64,000 nt of DNA from Siphonodentalium dalli. Taxonomy: Eukaryota > Mollusca > Scaphopoda > Gadilida > Siphonodentaliidae. Below, one piece after another: positions 14,301-24,199 of the stretch; position 1 is the stretch's first letter, and each line of letters opens with the position of its first letter. Where the stretch lies: the NCBI GenBank assembly GCA_032622095.1, contig CP136069.1:47222194-47286193 (forward strand). Direction: 5' to 3'. The notes beneath the pieces were generated by a model, which saw only the letters and a list, made by a program, of their open reading frames with translations, had not been told where the DNA came from and did no database searches. The position numbers and the translations under genes were made by a program.

Positions 14301-17300
14301 TCCATGCAAACACAGTTTTATCTGGCGGATATACAGATGGTGAGTAAAGGTTCTACATATCATCGGGGCAATAAGGTTCATATCGGACCTAAATATTCAC
14401 ATAGGTTCACACTGTACTTATTTGTTTCGGAAATAAGCCCATAATGGACATATACCCGTTACGTCGTCCACTTGCGTTGACCACAGTGAAAGCACATTAT
14501 AAAGAGGTTATAGCTGGTAAGTCGTGAGTTACACACAGTTCAACCCGGCGGATATACATATGGTGAGGTTACATGTGATTTTAGTCACATTTATTAGGCT
14601 CAATCTCAGCTTTAGGGATCGGGGAGCAAGTTGTGGAATGTATAATAAGGTCAGACACTTCCAAATTCAACTATTGTAATTTTTAACAATATTTGTAATT
14701 ATAGTTGCATTTTCAGTGCTAAATCCAGCATTTCATGGTCTGTGAACATTTTGCGATCGAACACGCCGGAGCACATCCAATTTGTAGAATTGCGACGAAT
14801 TTGAGATCCATTTTTATCACATAATCACATTAAAAATATTGATTTCCTTATCACAAGTTCACAACCAAAGAGTAAGTAAAGACACCTTCAAGAAAAATAT
14901 TGTTCTATTTTAAATGTAGGCTTCTCGGGAAGAAAATGTTGAGGCACGATCCAGGCTCTCCGCCACACGAACAACACCCTGCTTCTTGCCACAAATTCAA
15001 CATGTTATACCACGCTATCACATATCTGATGTCGGATTGCCGATCTGGCTATCGGCCTTGCAGAATGTCTCGGCTACGATAAAACAAAATCAAACATGGA
15101 CGATTTCAAGAAAAATATGAGCGATAGTATTACTCTGGTGGATTAACCCTTTACCCAACAAACCGGCCAAAACCGGCCAAATAAAGCTTCAACAGCCTAA
15201 AATATCTTCGGTCTGTCTCAATAGAACCATACAAATATGGATATCATTGGAACCGGCTCCTTGACCACATTGTGATAGTTACAGTTATACCCTGTGCCAA
15301 TGCATTCTCTTATATATGCGAGTCGACCATAGGTCGCCTCGCATATATAAGAGAATGCATTGGCCTAAACAAAATCTTTTTTTAACACTTTTTACCATTT
15401 TTTCTTACATTCTTTAACAATTTTATAATTTTTAATGTGTTAAGCCAATGCATTCTCTTATATATGCGAGGCGACCTATGGTCGACTCGCATATATAAGA
15501 GAATGCATTGGCACAGGACCCTTCTGTTGGGTAAAGGGTTAAATTAGCTGCTCTGATTTTTATTTTGCTTTTCTCCCGCCCCACAACTGGCCATAGTTTT
15601 ATATTTTGAATTTTGGATTGATTAAATGATTACACCTTATGTGGAGTTTGGCCTTGTTGTGTTTATCGACATAGTGCCCCAGTGGTTAAACGCTTCAGAA
15701 ATAGTGATTATTTTACACCATGACTTACAATTGTAATGGGCTATAACATAGAGTAGATGTTAGAGTTTAACAATATCACAGTGGTGGGGCCCACTATAAC
15801 TATTACCAGGTGAGATATCGTGTTATGGTAAATTATAGTCATGCCAATATGGGGCACACAATCATGGAGTCATGTTGCTTTGTTGAGTGAAAATGTCTAT
15901 AACATAATTAAGTTATAGTTATCAGTAAATTATTAATAATACTCCAATAACAAAATTTGGCTAGTATGTGAACAGTATCCTTTACATCTACATCACCGAT
16001 CAAAGTCATGATTTCCGTTTCTATATTGGACAACACACCATGATTTAACGCCATAATGTAAAATTTAGATTATGACTGAGGGATTATTGTATACAGCATT
16101 TATCACACTTCTTTTCCACCTACTTTATTATCTTTCTTGTCTATTTCATAATCTCATCCCTTCTATCACTCCTCCATCTTTCTGATCCCTGCACTAGCTT
16201 AACTAACTTCCCAACATTTATTTGAAAACACAGAACAATATTCAAATTCCCGTCCTTTTACCCTGTAGCTGTCTGTATTGACACTCGGGTAACATTTTTG
16301 GAGGAAAATATTTTTATAAAAGCCATAGGCTCATGGCTTGTTATCTAATCCTCATTTGAACTATGTTTTTTTCTCAATATGTATAATTGTCAATGTGATG
16401 TTCTGTTCTTTTGTTCAAATAAATATTGTTTACACTAAAGTCATGATTCGTCCAAAATAATAAACAACGCGTGCATGATGTCCTAACAATGCGTCTATGA
16501 AGTTCACAATATTTAACGATATTTCTAACCCAAAATGCACTTTCAATTTGATATTTTCGGATATATACTATATAATTACAAGAAATTATTTGGGTTTCCT
16601 TTACGTATAAGCTAATTACACACTTTAAAGGCATCATACCTTATGACAAACTGTTCAGTTCATAACTTGTTTTGCCATTCATAACGACGCCTTTAAGTTT
16701 TAAAATCACTTTAGGAAACCGATATTATTTCTTTATAAATTGTAATCTTATAACTTCTTAGTAGTTTAAAGTTGCAAGAGTCGTGCTATCGATCAATTCA
16801 TGCTCGTACAACATTAAATGGGCTGCTAACTGCATCTTTGTTTTATTTCGTTTCCGTCTTTCGGATAGGTATATTATCCGTCGTAACTTCCTGTTATTCC
16901 GTTGTTTTTATGTCAAAGAACACTTAATTTGTTGTGATGTGATTAAGTGTTTTTATATAAACAGGGACATATAAACAATTTATCGCCGTAAGCATGTCCA
17001 TTTATGACAGTATGTGGTAGCTGGCGACGCTTGGTTGAACTCATGATGTGCCGGATCTGTACATGGATACATACACATCGGACTATTAATCATGTCTTCG
17101 CTAGTAATATGCACTTTTCTTATATTTTCCGGTCAGTACATATTCTGGGCTACTAGTCATGTCATTCCTGATATGTTCTAATTTATTTTTCAGGCTTATA
17201 CATACGTTGGGCTACTAGTCATGTCGTTCCTATTCGCATTCGTCATATTTCTCGCCTTTGAGAGCCCGATGCTGAGGCTTGAAACAGTTTTCTTACAAAG

Positions 17301-17364
17301 ACCGAAGAGACTTCCGGTTTACGCTGCCAATGGGCTCGTCAAGAAACAAACCACTCACATATGA
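2140..17364 (+). CDS. nrf-6-like: NRF-6-like (nose resistant to fluoxetine) membrane acyltransferase, C-terminal part, 7 exons
   Basis: Join of 2140-2305, 3589-3668, 4196-4306, 9036-9162, 12895-13084, 14197-14339 and 17194-17364. This gives 328 residues and TGA at 17362-17364. Every exon has AG/GT borders and the phases fit at each junction (0, 2, 2, 0, 1, 0 left over). Landmarks are those of the NRF/acyltransferase-3 family: LTPAYALFM with PYWPQNG and WWTNLLYVNN, then CMDWTWYLAIDMQFYIISP, then YYIKPWGRMGPYLMGMIAGY, WEGLIPLSRLTYVAYLVHP and a last helix ending FAFVIFLAFESPMLRLE. About eight hydrophobic segments make it a multipass membrane protein. Family members are usually 600-800 residues with an extracellular NRF domain first, so the N-terminal half lies upstream of the window. 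Worm NRF-6 acts in lipid and drug uptake or transport across epithelia. The enzymatic reaction of this family is not established, so the substrate here is unknown. Introns are large (0.5-4.7 kb) and full of repeats. Confidence 0.92.
3189..3588. other. Rest of intron after exon a, with degenerate GTTGGGTT repeats and a hairpin
   Basis: At 3208-3400 short variants of an AACATTGGGTT-like motif recur every 20-50 bases. At 3456-3506 a stem with 19-bp arms (AGTAAATTAGGTCTGGACC and its complement) closes a 13-base loop, and shorter flanking complementarity extends it to about 3441-3515. Confidence 0.7.
3589..3668 (+). other. NRF-like coding exon b
   Basis: 80 nt between TTACAG and TTT|GTAAGT. It encodes CMDWTWYLAIDMQFYIISP and the start of a membrane helix. 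This WTWYLA-DMQF block is the most recognisable signature of the family. Confidence 0.94.
4196..4306 (+). other. NRF-like coding exon c
   Basis: 111 nt between CCACAG and GC|GTAAGT. It encodes one hydrophobic helix (LGYCVLGFFLLFTSTAAGVM) and a short hydrophilic linker. Its two trailing bases join the first base of exon d to give Ala. Confidence 0.88.
4707..4810. repeat. Hairpin with ~34-bp arms
   Basis: TATAAGGATTAACTGTCATG at 4707 onward is repeated as its reverse complement ending at 4810. The arms differ by about one base and enclose a loop of ~36 bases. It looks like a small foldback or MITE remnant in the intron. Confidence 0.85.
5469..5668. mobile_element. Foldback MITE-like inverted repeat, ~80-bp arms
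   Basis: The left arm begins CAGTAATGCCCTAAATAAT and the right arm ends with its complement. The arms continue through TTAACCACAGC...AATTATGGGTAATTTTTCAGG to GCCATATTTCTGACTAAA, leaving a ~40-base loop. There is no coding capacity. A partial relative, CCTAAATAATGG, lies at about 4346. The transposase family is unassigned because no clear target duplication is seen. Confidence 0.8.
7690..8062. repeat. Minisatellite, ~75-bp unit, about five diverged copies
   Basis: Each unit contains TTCAGATAATAA(C/G)TT, then a CCTTTCTA-ACTA-type stretch, then CATCATTGATGAGTAGTTATCC. Copies drift progressively, which suggests an old tandem array within the intron. Confidence 0.8.
9036..9162 (+). other. NRF-like coding exon d
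   Basis: 127 nt between TTCCAG and CGA|GTAAGT. It encodes NPDSEFDSYYIKPWGRMGPY followed by the LMGMIAGYILY helix. The YYIKPW-R-GPYL block is diagnostic of the family. Confidence 0.94.
9196..9312 (+). repeat. Intron-start module, copy 1
   Basis: The sequence just inside this intron (ATAGGTTCATATTGGACC, TAAATATTCACA, GTGAAAACACA, ending CTGGTAAGTCG at ~9297-9307) recurs in the same order just inside the intron after exon f (14372-14523). Both copies sit a few dozen bases after a donor. Confidence 0.7.
9629..12190. mobile_element. Long inverted-repeat element within the intron between exons d and e
   Basis: The arms carry ACTGATCGGAAGTAGCTGTC and GCCGAGGCGAGATAATTCTA at 9650-9690, with their complement at 12136-12178. 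An inner part (GAGCGAACGACTC, CAGAAAATAA-TTTCTC, at 9827-9960) pairs with 11445-11565. The right arm has ~450 extra bases between the two blocks. The centre (10.0-11.4 kb) shows no transposase that I can recognise, so this looks like a non-autonomous foldback-type element. Confidence 0.75.
12191..12894. other. Remainder of intron before exon e
   Basis: Very T-rich sequence with repeated TTTATTTA and TTAATTAATTAATT tracts near 12530-12860. No gene or other structure is recognised. The acceptor is TATACAG at 12888-12894. Confidence 0.6.
12895..13084 (+). other. NRF-like coding exon e
   Basis: 190 nt from ATACAG to GGAG|GTGAGC. It encodes a membrane helix (FIGWCVASVLALAAVYGLLG), an extramembrane segment with SEHAVYNSLSRTGWGIAVCW, and the start of the next helix. 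It starts in phase 0 and ends with one base of a Gly codon. Confidence 0.92.
13471..13556. repeat. Hairpin related to the palindrome at 15297-15514
   Basis: GGAGCCTCGCATATATAAG at 13471 pairs imperfectly with CTTATATATGCTAGGCTCC ending at 13556. CTCGCATATATAAGAGAAT is the same core as in the nested palindrome of the 15-kb MITE, so this is probably a decayed relative of it. Confidence 0.7.
13968..14136. mobile_element. Double-hairpin MITE, copy 1
   Basis: Outer arms are TGTCTGTCA-T-CAGAATGAG and the complement ending at 14136. Inside are two consecutive hairpins (13976-14080 and 14091-14128), each bounded by CAGAATGAG ... CTCATTCTG with TTCACCCT-type inner stems. The same architecture recurs at 29610-29786. 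Confidence 0.8.
14197..14339 (+). other. NRF-like coding exon f
   Basis: 143 nt between CACACAG and ATG|GTGAGT. It encodes WEGLIPLSRLTYVAYLVHP, the most conserved C-terminal block of the acyltransferase-3 domain in this family. A short segment YYYLSMQTQFYLADIQM follows. Confidence 0.95.
14372..14566 (+). repeat. Intron-start module copy 2 plus a partial copy of the exon f 3' end
   Basis: 14372-14523 matches the module at 9196-9312 (TTCATATCGGACCTAAATAT, GTGAAAGCACA, CTGGTAAGTCG). It is followed at 14533-14566 by ACACAGTTCAACCCGGCGG ATATACATATGGTGAGG, a diverged copy of the last ~30 bases of exon f with its own donor. A small exon-plus-intron segment therefore appears to have been duplicated in place. 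Confidence 0.7.
14567..15142. other. Intron sequence with no recognised feature
   Basis: AT-rich sequence. The short open frame at 14900-15082 has no family resemblance. Confidence 0.5.
15143..15542. mobile_element. TTAA-flanked MITE with nested palindromes (piggyBac-like termini)
   Basis: TTAA followed by CCCTTTACCCAACA at the left (15143-15160) is mirrored by TGTTGGGTAAAGGGTTAA at 15525-15542. Inside lie two ~67-bp palindromes at 15297-15363 and 15447-15514. Each is GCCAATGCATTCTCTTATAT...GCATTGGC around a TCGACC(A/T)TAGGTCGC-type centre, and the two are also exact inverted copies of each other. TTAA ends and a CCCTTT-type terminus are typical of piggyBac-mobilised elements. No transposase is present. 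Confidence 0.85.
15543..17070. other. Intron sequence with no recognised feature
   Basis: 1.5 kb of AT-rich DNA. The open frames at 16374-16637 and 16783-16974 are low-complexity, lack splice or start context and resemble nothing known to me. Confidence 0.5.
17071..17233 (+). repeat. Tandem copies of the exon g acceptor and exon start
   Basis: Three copies, at period 67 then 62 bases, of a TACATA--TGGGCTACTAGTC ATGTC-TTCCT block sit around 17071-17099, 17137-17168 and the real exon g (17194). Copy 2 is preceded by a pyrimidine stretch and CAG at 17134-17136, like the real acceptor. Copies 1 and 2 run into non-matching sequence after ~30 bases. Confidence 0.8.
17194..17364 (+). other. NRF-like last coding exon g
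   Basis: 171 nt from TTTCAG to the TGA at 17362-17364. It encodes the last membrane helix (GLLVMSFLFAFVIFLAFESP) and a 28-residue basic cytoplasmic tail ending KKQTTHI. The ESP(M/A)-LEK-like end is usual for the family. No AATAAA is obvious in the next 500 bases. Confidence 0.92.
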
Positions 17365-17849
17365 GGACCAGGGCAGCATATGTAGCGACTCTGACCTTTA
17401 TGAGTCGTGTCGATGCGGTTCTGTGCAGTGTCTGGTTGAATTCAACATTACGTTAAACACAATATCTGTGTCTGTGTGAACTTCTGAGGACAAAAATCAA
17501 TCAAGAAAATCCTGCTTTTGGGGCGCAATTTACATACGAGTTACCGATTTATAAAAAAAAAATATGCGGGAATGTATAGACCATTTTACAGATAACCATT
17601 ATGACTGTTGCATTGTGGGCCAGAAAGTATCCAAACAAAGCCATGTGCTTTACGGCCGCATGCATTTACTATGGGGGATTTAGGGTGGGTCTATAAAACT
17701 AATTATAACTTTGGTATCTGTCATAGTTTACGCGAGAAATTTTAAACACGTATCAGGGACATGTATCCCTTCTAGAATGTTCAAAAACATTTCCAGTTGC
17801 TTGTCGTATTATAATTGATTTTATGCGATGAAATAATGCGAAAATTCAG

Positions 17850-18215
17850 AAAAATTGCACTAATCTCTCAATATTTTGCGGTTTTAGTAAACGCCTGATA
17901 AAAGTCGTTCTATTGGGAATATTTAAACCAAATTTTCAGAGAATATAGAGTAATCACAGTACTATCGGAATATCGTCAAGGAGTTCTGTGTATTTGGTAT
18001 TAATTAACACTCAGACTGCCGAAGCTGCCGTTAATAAATTCGCTTTTTCGTGTTCGACGAAAATGAAACTTGTCTGTTTAAAGGTCCCATTTTCGTGTCG
18101 AATGGTGATAGAATCTCCATTTGTAAAGTTCATGGATAAATTACATCACACTTAATCGACTTATGTCCGCGGCCATAAACCTGTGTTTGTATAACAATTT
18201 ATTTGAGACAAACTG
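17850..18215. repeat. Insertion splitting the left inverted arm; contains direct repeat R1
   Basis: This ~366-bp block breaks the left arm where the right arm is uninterrupted (AAAATTCAG | TTGCGC...). Its segment 17866-18045 (CTCAATATTTTGCGG..., CGCCTGATAAAAGTCG, CAGACTGCCGAAGCTGCCGT) is repeated directly at 18435-18612 with ~90% identity. Confidence 0.75.
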
Positions 18216-18434
18216 TTGCGCGCATATACGTAGCAGACGGCGCTTATCAGTTGAAGTTAATAATCGTGAAGTCTGTGTAACAAATGTTCAAATACAACAG
18301 AAAAAAACTACGTAAAATAAATAGCGTGACCAATGAGCATTCACAAAACAATATACATCAGTTTTGAAAACATTTGTACATGAAAACGCTCTTTATCGTG
18401 TACCGGCGCTTTTGCGCAAGAAGGTTTTTAATAT

Positions 18435-18612
18435 TCTCAATATTTTGCGGTTTTAGTAAACGCCTGATAAAAGTCGTTCTATTGGGAACTTTTACACCAA
18501 ATTTTTAGAGAATATTGAGTAAACACAGTACTATCGGAATATCGTAAAGGAGTTCCGTGCATTTGGGATTAATTACCCCTCAGACTGCCGAAGCTGCCGT
18601 CAATAAATTCTC
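18435..18612. repeat. Direct repeat R2, copy of 17866-18045
   Basis: It carries the same TCAATATTTTGCGGTTTTAG, GTACTATCGGAATATCGT and CAGACTGCCGAAGCTGCCGT landmarks in the same order, just inside the left inverted arm. One copy inside the arm and one adjacent to it suggest a local duplication or re-insertion. Confidence 0.8.
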
Positions 18613-19802
18613 TCTTCGCACATCTGGCTTCGCATGCGTTTCACGAAAATGAAACTGTTTTATGAAAAACTTCATGTTTTAACTGACAACTGAAGCATGT
18701 GAGAGGGCGAGGTGATACTCTTTCATGACTATTGTGACATGTTGAACCTAATCCATATGCTAGGGTTTCTTAAATAAAAATGACCGACGTAACCCAGAAA
18801 CGTGAGTATTATTTAATTTGATATGAATTTTCGTACATGTACTATAAGTTTATTGATTTCCTACAAAAAACTTCCAAGTTTAGAGTAATTCGGAAGGTCA
18901 TTTTATACCATATAAAACGGAACCAATAAAGAGCGTTTATGTTCTCATTGCATGACCGCAAATATGTCGTTTTCAATCTACATCGATGTGTTAAGATGGA
19001 GGTGCACGTTTTGCATAAATACAGCAAAATATGGCAAGAGATTTCAACAAAGTATTTCTTTGGATCTATCTGGCGAAAAATCTTGAATTTCACATCTTCT
19101 TTGTATGTAGAATCTAAGCATTTATTAAGAGACAACAAAAACTCCAGGCATAACAACTTGGCTTTTTGGGTATTAACTGTTTTCTGTTGATCATCTGCCA
19201 ACTGAATAACTGGAAATTTCTGCTTCTATTTTATATACCCCATAAAACTTCCGTTAGATGTTCTCACTTGTGTTTCAACAATTCACCGAAAGTGACGACG
19301 TGTCATGTATACTAAACATGTGTGATATACGGCATGAATTTGGCAAAGTATGACTTGTGTTCACTGCGTGCTCACCAAAGAATCACAATAGACTGTAACA
19401 ACACCCGTGATGTTTTACTTCAACTTTCAAAAGAGGAAGTTTGAACACATTTTGTATTGTTTGTTTTTTTTAGGCGAGAACAAAATCCAATGATTGCGTC
19501 CATTAAAAACATTCTTGCGCAAAAGCGCCGGTACACGATAAAGAGTGTTTTCATGTATAATGGTTTTCAAAACTGATGTACATGCTTTGTGAATGCTCAT
19601 TGGTCACGCTATTTATATTTTTCGTATTTTTTTTCTGTTGTATTTGAATATTTGTTACACAGGCTTCACGATTATTAACTTCAACTGATAAGCGCCGACT
19701 GCTGCGTATGCGCAATCTGAATTTTCGCATTATTTCATCGCATAAAATCAATTAAAATACGAAAAGCAACTGGAAATGTTTTTGAACATTCTAGAAGGGA
19801 TG

Positions 19803-21726
19803 AACCAAATCACAAGGGTTTGAGAAATTTGCTCACTCAGATCTACACACAAAGAAGTAAAATAGTATGTACAGAAGTGAATTTTGAAGCGAAAGAAATA
19901 ATGTTTTGGAGAACAGATTGCTTACGCTTATCCACAAGCGTCCCATCGTTACTTTAAACAATACAGTTGATCAAAATATACGCGATTGTAGCCTGATATA
20001 ATGCCTTCGAAGTAGCATTACCATACGTTCCGATTCTGTTTTCTGAGTATTCCGATTCACAAGACGCACATTTTCAGCGTTCCGATTCCTGAGAAGGATA
20101 AATGTTTACATTACGTAATCCAGTTAATTTCTTCATTTGTCTGGCTCCACATCCGTTCTAGATGACAGTAATTTGTCATATAGTGATTGACTAAGTACTA
20201 AGAATTAGTTGTGGACAGTATATGTGCTTACGTGTTCTGCATGGTAGTGTGATGTTACACGAAAACAACCTCGCCTATGGCTCGTTTGAATACGAATACC
20301 ACAAACTTTGCAATTTATTAAATATTAAAGTATATTTAAATACTCTTTCTTGAAAGTATATATCAGTGATTGCTGGAACCTAAAGCCCGCCAGCCTCCAC
20401 AAATCTCTGTACCCCCCAGAACTGAATAAAAAACTACATACAATATCCACCATTTTAGCTACCAGACACATGCTCAGTATATAAAATTAACAAATTTTCC
20501 CCATGCACCACTCAACCATATATTCGATACAGTCACCGAAATGTCCCAGTAAACTGGTCACCAGACAGGTCACATCTGATAATTCAGTGTTCCCTATGAT
20601 TACAAACGGTACCGTGTCTGGGGTACAATATACGTTTGGGTAAGATATGACTACATCTCTATAAATATCAGTATATTTTTGGACCAATATCACACGACAA
20701 AGCACCCGAGCAGTTTGACCCAAAGAAAGATATATGTACATATGCGCCCTTGTGCTGTTTAGTTACAAACTATAATGTTAATTGGGATCAGGACACAACA
20801 ACTCATGACAAAGCCATACATATATGTACATATACATTATACACGGGATAATGTGCGTATGCAACATTAGTCATTGGAGGTACTACTGTACCTTAATTTA
20901 CAGCAATTTAGTAACTGTCGGGGAATATTAGATCATAATAAACACATATATCTTGTATCATCGTTGATTATTTCGATATCTGTACTGACACAGCTGTCGC
21001 TCATCACAATTTCCAACTAAAATGTGCGACATCCGGTGCGGAACTGGTAATTACACTGACGCACGAAAGTTTTCAACGGTGAATACTGTTTATATCAGAA
21101 AAATGAGGACATCGATAATGTTGACAGCATTATCTGAAAATGTACTGCATAAATAGTCCCCTTGTTTGCATGACCCCTCAATACTAAGGGCCGCCCCAAT
21201 GGAGACGTTTATCGCTAGAAAACTGGACGTTTCTAGTCGAAATCTAAAGATCATCACTTGGGCGACAATTAAATTTAATCGGATAGACAACCGAACATAC
21301 AGGGCGAGAATCGGAGCGAAAGCATAAATCAACTTTTTCAACATTTTTCTGGCTTATTTTGGCAACAAAATGGTCGGAGAACATGTCCCGGCTGACGCTA
21401 GTGGTAAACGTGAACACAATATGTTATAAAGTTACATTATATCTGTGTTTTTGGATAAAGTAAGAGATTGATTTTCATATGTGTGAACCGTGTGACTCGT
21501 TATACTGGAGCAACAACATACGAACCTTATTCAATTATATGAGCATATGTGGACATTTTTAACAATTACACTTGCTTATTTCAATGACGGGATGTCTATG
21601 AACAATTTTTGTTTATGTTTACCACACAGGAACGTTCATTTAGTACAGAAATCTATCAATAGCGTTTGTGCTATTTTTTTTTTTAGAAGAAAACGATTAA
21701 CACATGACCTCTATCGGACAATGTAC
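19803..21726. other. Intergenic stretch, no supported gene
   Basis: 1.9 kb. Open frames on the - strand at 20487-20741 (84 codons) and 21090-21344 (84 codons, hydrophobic) lack splice context and family resemblance, so I do not call them. Confidence 0.5.
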
Positions 21727-22372
21727 AACTCAGTCACTTGATTGGCCCCTCACACAACTTCCACTGAACTGTTTTCGGATACTCGGTTAACTCTCTACAG
21801 TACATGAATTCTGCATCGTACTTCAATAAATATATTTGTCACTGTAGGTTTGGAGTGCTGTCTTCGTTGAAACCCACGATATTTTCACCGGTTCAATGTC
21901 TGTGTCGCATGGTAGCCTCGTTATGGATATTACACTCCCAAGAAATTATCGGAATCACGTATGAGCGTCATCTTTAAGGGGGGGGGGGTGGTCAAGTGAA
22001 CAATTTTGTTGTTTTCAATACCACACCAAGTCACAATCAGAAGTATGTGCAACTCTGTAACTTTTGCTCTGCAGATTCTTAAATTCGGCCTCTTGTGATG
22101 CGACTGACTTCGGATAGGTAGAAGCGATACTACGAGAAGAGAAAGGGGTTAAATAATAGTAACCACCAGGTGTTGTTTATAACGTATGCGCAGGTGAATG
22201 ACGTAATTTAGTTTTATCTATATCCATCAGTGATTTTTCAAAGATCGCGGGTGTGGATTTTGGATAAATTGTCACGTGAATTCCAGTTAGCAACCGTGTG
22301 GAGATTACAAAAATCGCGGAATTGGGAATGAAGCATCGCGATAAAAATGAAAGTAACTACTTCACAACTTAC

Positions 22373-22519
22373 GAAGAATTCACATGTGTAAGGTTTATTA
22401 ATTTCATTTAAACCAATTTCGTTTGTTAGCTCAATGAAAACGAAAGACGAGGAAGTCATGACGAGAAGCCAGACAAGATTGTACAATCCACGACACGTCT
22501 TGTCAAGTTGGCATGCCAT
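22373..22519 (-). CDS. Candidate signal-peptide first exon, copy A (unknown protein)
   Basis: From ATG at 22519 the - strand encodes 49 residues, beginning MACQLDKTCRGLYNLVWLLV, with a hydrophobic core (LYNLVWLLVMTSSSFVFI) like a secretion signal or membrane anchor. It ends exactly at TTCTTC|GTAAGT, a consensus donor in phase 0. Copy B (25727-25873) keeps the frame and the donor with four base changes, three of them amino-acid changing. I do not recognise the protein and see no second exon. It could be a chance frame inside the repeat. Confidence 0.35.
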
Positions 22520-23148
22520 CTTCGTTGTGACCACTGCATGATGTTACATAAATTATTCTGAGCGTATACTGTCGCCGAAAAAAGGCAAATTTGAGCCACA
22601 TCATGTGTGGTTGCTTCACTACGTATCACGTACGATTCATATTTGTATCGCAGAAGATGTCATTGTTGTCTCCTTTTGGTGTGGAGGTACCCACCTTTGT
22701 GCATCGGTTTTTTGAGTACCCTGCTTCAACTTTGTGAAATTGTCATCTTTCTCGTTATGTCGCCAATAAAAAAACAAAGATGATGGATGGCGCGATGACC
22801 GCCCAAGCATGCGCCATGTGATATGATGGGAGATAGTACCAATTGTTTGATCAAAACATAGTAAGGGAAACTGTTTCCCTAGTCCAAGTCTGCTCGTACG
22901 AAAACCAGGTAAGATAATTGGATAGCGAAGTGATGTTTTTCGTCTGAGACCGCCCCATTGCCATTTCTATGACATGAGTTACGCCCAGTGTTGGTGACGG
23001 GAATTACAGTCTAATTTAATTTAATTAATCTAACTTTCATGTTTAATTCCACATAGAACATACCGGTTTATGATGACTAACATCTGCTTGGTTACGTTTT
23101 AACCGAAATTCGAAATGCACGCGGCTAAGTTCGGCTTCTGTATATGCC

Positions 23149-23255
23149 AACAATCCAGTACACCCACAATCACTCATAAACAATCGAGTACATCATAATC
23201 ACTCATAAACAATCGAGTATATCATAATCACTCATAAACAATCGAGTACATCAGA
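23149..23255. repeat. Minisatellite, ~33-bp unit, in copy A
   Basis: The unit contains CACTCATAAACAATCGAGTA with CATCATAAT between. About three and a half units are present in copy A, and only one in the equivalent place of copy B (26510-26550). This is a length polymorphism between the duplicates. Confidence 0.85.
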
Positions 23256-24199
23256 TCGCCGATAACTCGCGCTGTTATTTTATCCAACATCCCACCACTA
23301 TTATGTGTTTATTTTAACTGTAAGTGGTCCTATACATGTATTACTTATTAGTTAAACATTTTTTACACGGAACGTCTCGCGATATATAGGCAATTTTTAA
23401 TTTACAAATTACCCGGTATAAGTGATTGAATTAATTCAATTTATGACCACGTGGTAGTGTTTGTTTACTTTACTAATGCTAGACTATTTTCGCCGGAATA
23501 CGCCGTGAGGTCAATTGAGTTCGCATACTTTTTGTAATATGTAAACACTGCGGAAATTGCTTTATTTAAAGACATATTATGGACTTGTTCTGGTTCCTGA
23601 AACTGATAAGTTAGTATTCAGGCGCCTGGAAGAATGTAACATTCTACTAACATCGCCGAAAATCATAAGCAACTCAACCATACAACTCCAAAGAAATCAA
23701 CATCCGAACTACGCTCAAATGTAAATATTTACTTCTAGATTCGGGACGCAACAATCGGCGATAAACTTACTAAAATGATTTCGCCATTGAAAGTCATTAA
23801 TATATATGAAAGGCGGTATGTGCTGTCAATTTGGATATATTATTTGTAAAATTTAACTACTTTGAGGAAGACTATTCACTATGTCTATTACATCACCCTA
23901 CTGGAGTGTTTCACATCACTTTAAAATTAAATAACCGCTTTCAATTTATATATGAAGTGGTTTTCAGATATAAAGATCGCGTCTTCTACGGAATAAATCC
24001 GTTTCTTGTCGCAATTGTGATATCTGATTCAATTTATTTGTGGTTTTGTGTGAGCTGGTCACTAACTCGTAACTCATGTCATAGAAATGGAAATGGGGTG
24101 GCTCGGATGAAAAACAGCATTTTGTTATCCAAATATATTAGCTGGTTTTCGTACGACCAGACTTGGACTATTAATTGATTGATTAATCGAGGGATTAGC

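Larger units (their letters stand above)
17765..19802. mobile_element. 2-kb element with ~298-bp terminal inverted repeats
   Basis: The right arm 19505-19802 is continuous. Its complement forms the left arm in two pieces, 17765-17849 and ~18216-18431. Shared landmarks are CCCTTCTAGAATGTTC, CAACTGGAAATG/complement, GGCGCTTATCAGTTGAAG and GTGTACCGGCGCTTTTGCGC. The centre has only a 119-residue open frame (18842-19201, -) with no recognised domain. It is therefore a non-autonomous DNA transposon of unassigned family. Confidence 0.8.

Noticed and set aside
20487-20741. 84-codon - strand frame with Cys and Val-rich segments
   Set aside because: No splice sites, start context or recognised domain; similar frames arise by chance in this composition.
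21090-21344. 84-codon hydrophobic - strand frame
   Set aside because: Hydrophobicity follows from T-rich codons; no family resemblance.
23149-23255. Short evenly spaced repeats suggestive of a CRISPR array
   Set aside because: Spacers are themselves part of the repeated unit; this is a minisatellite in animal DNA.
23831-24178. 115-codon + strand frame in duplicate A
   Set aside because: It has no ATG at its head, and base changes in the equivalent region of copy B do not look constrained; it lies in repeat DNA.
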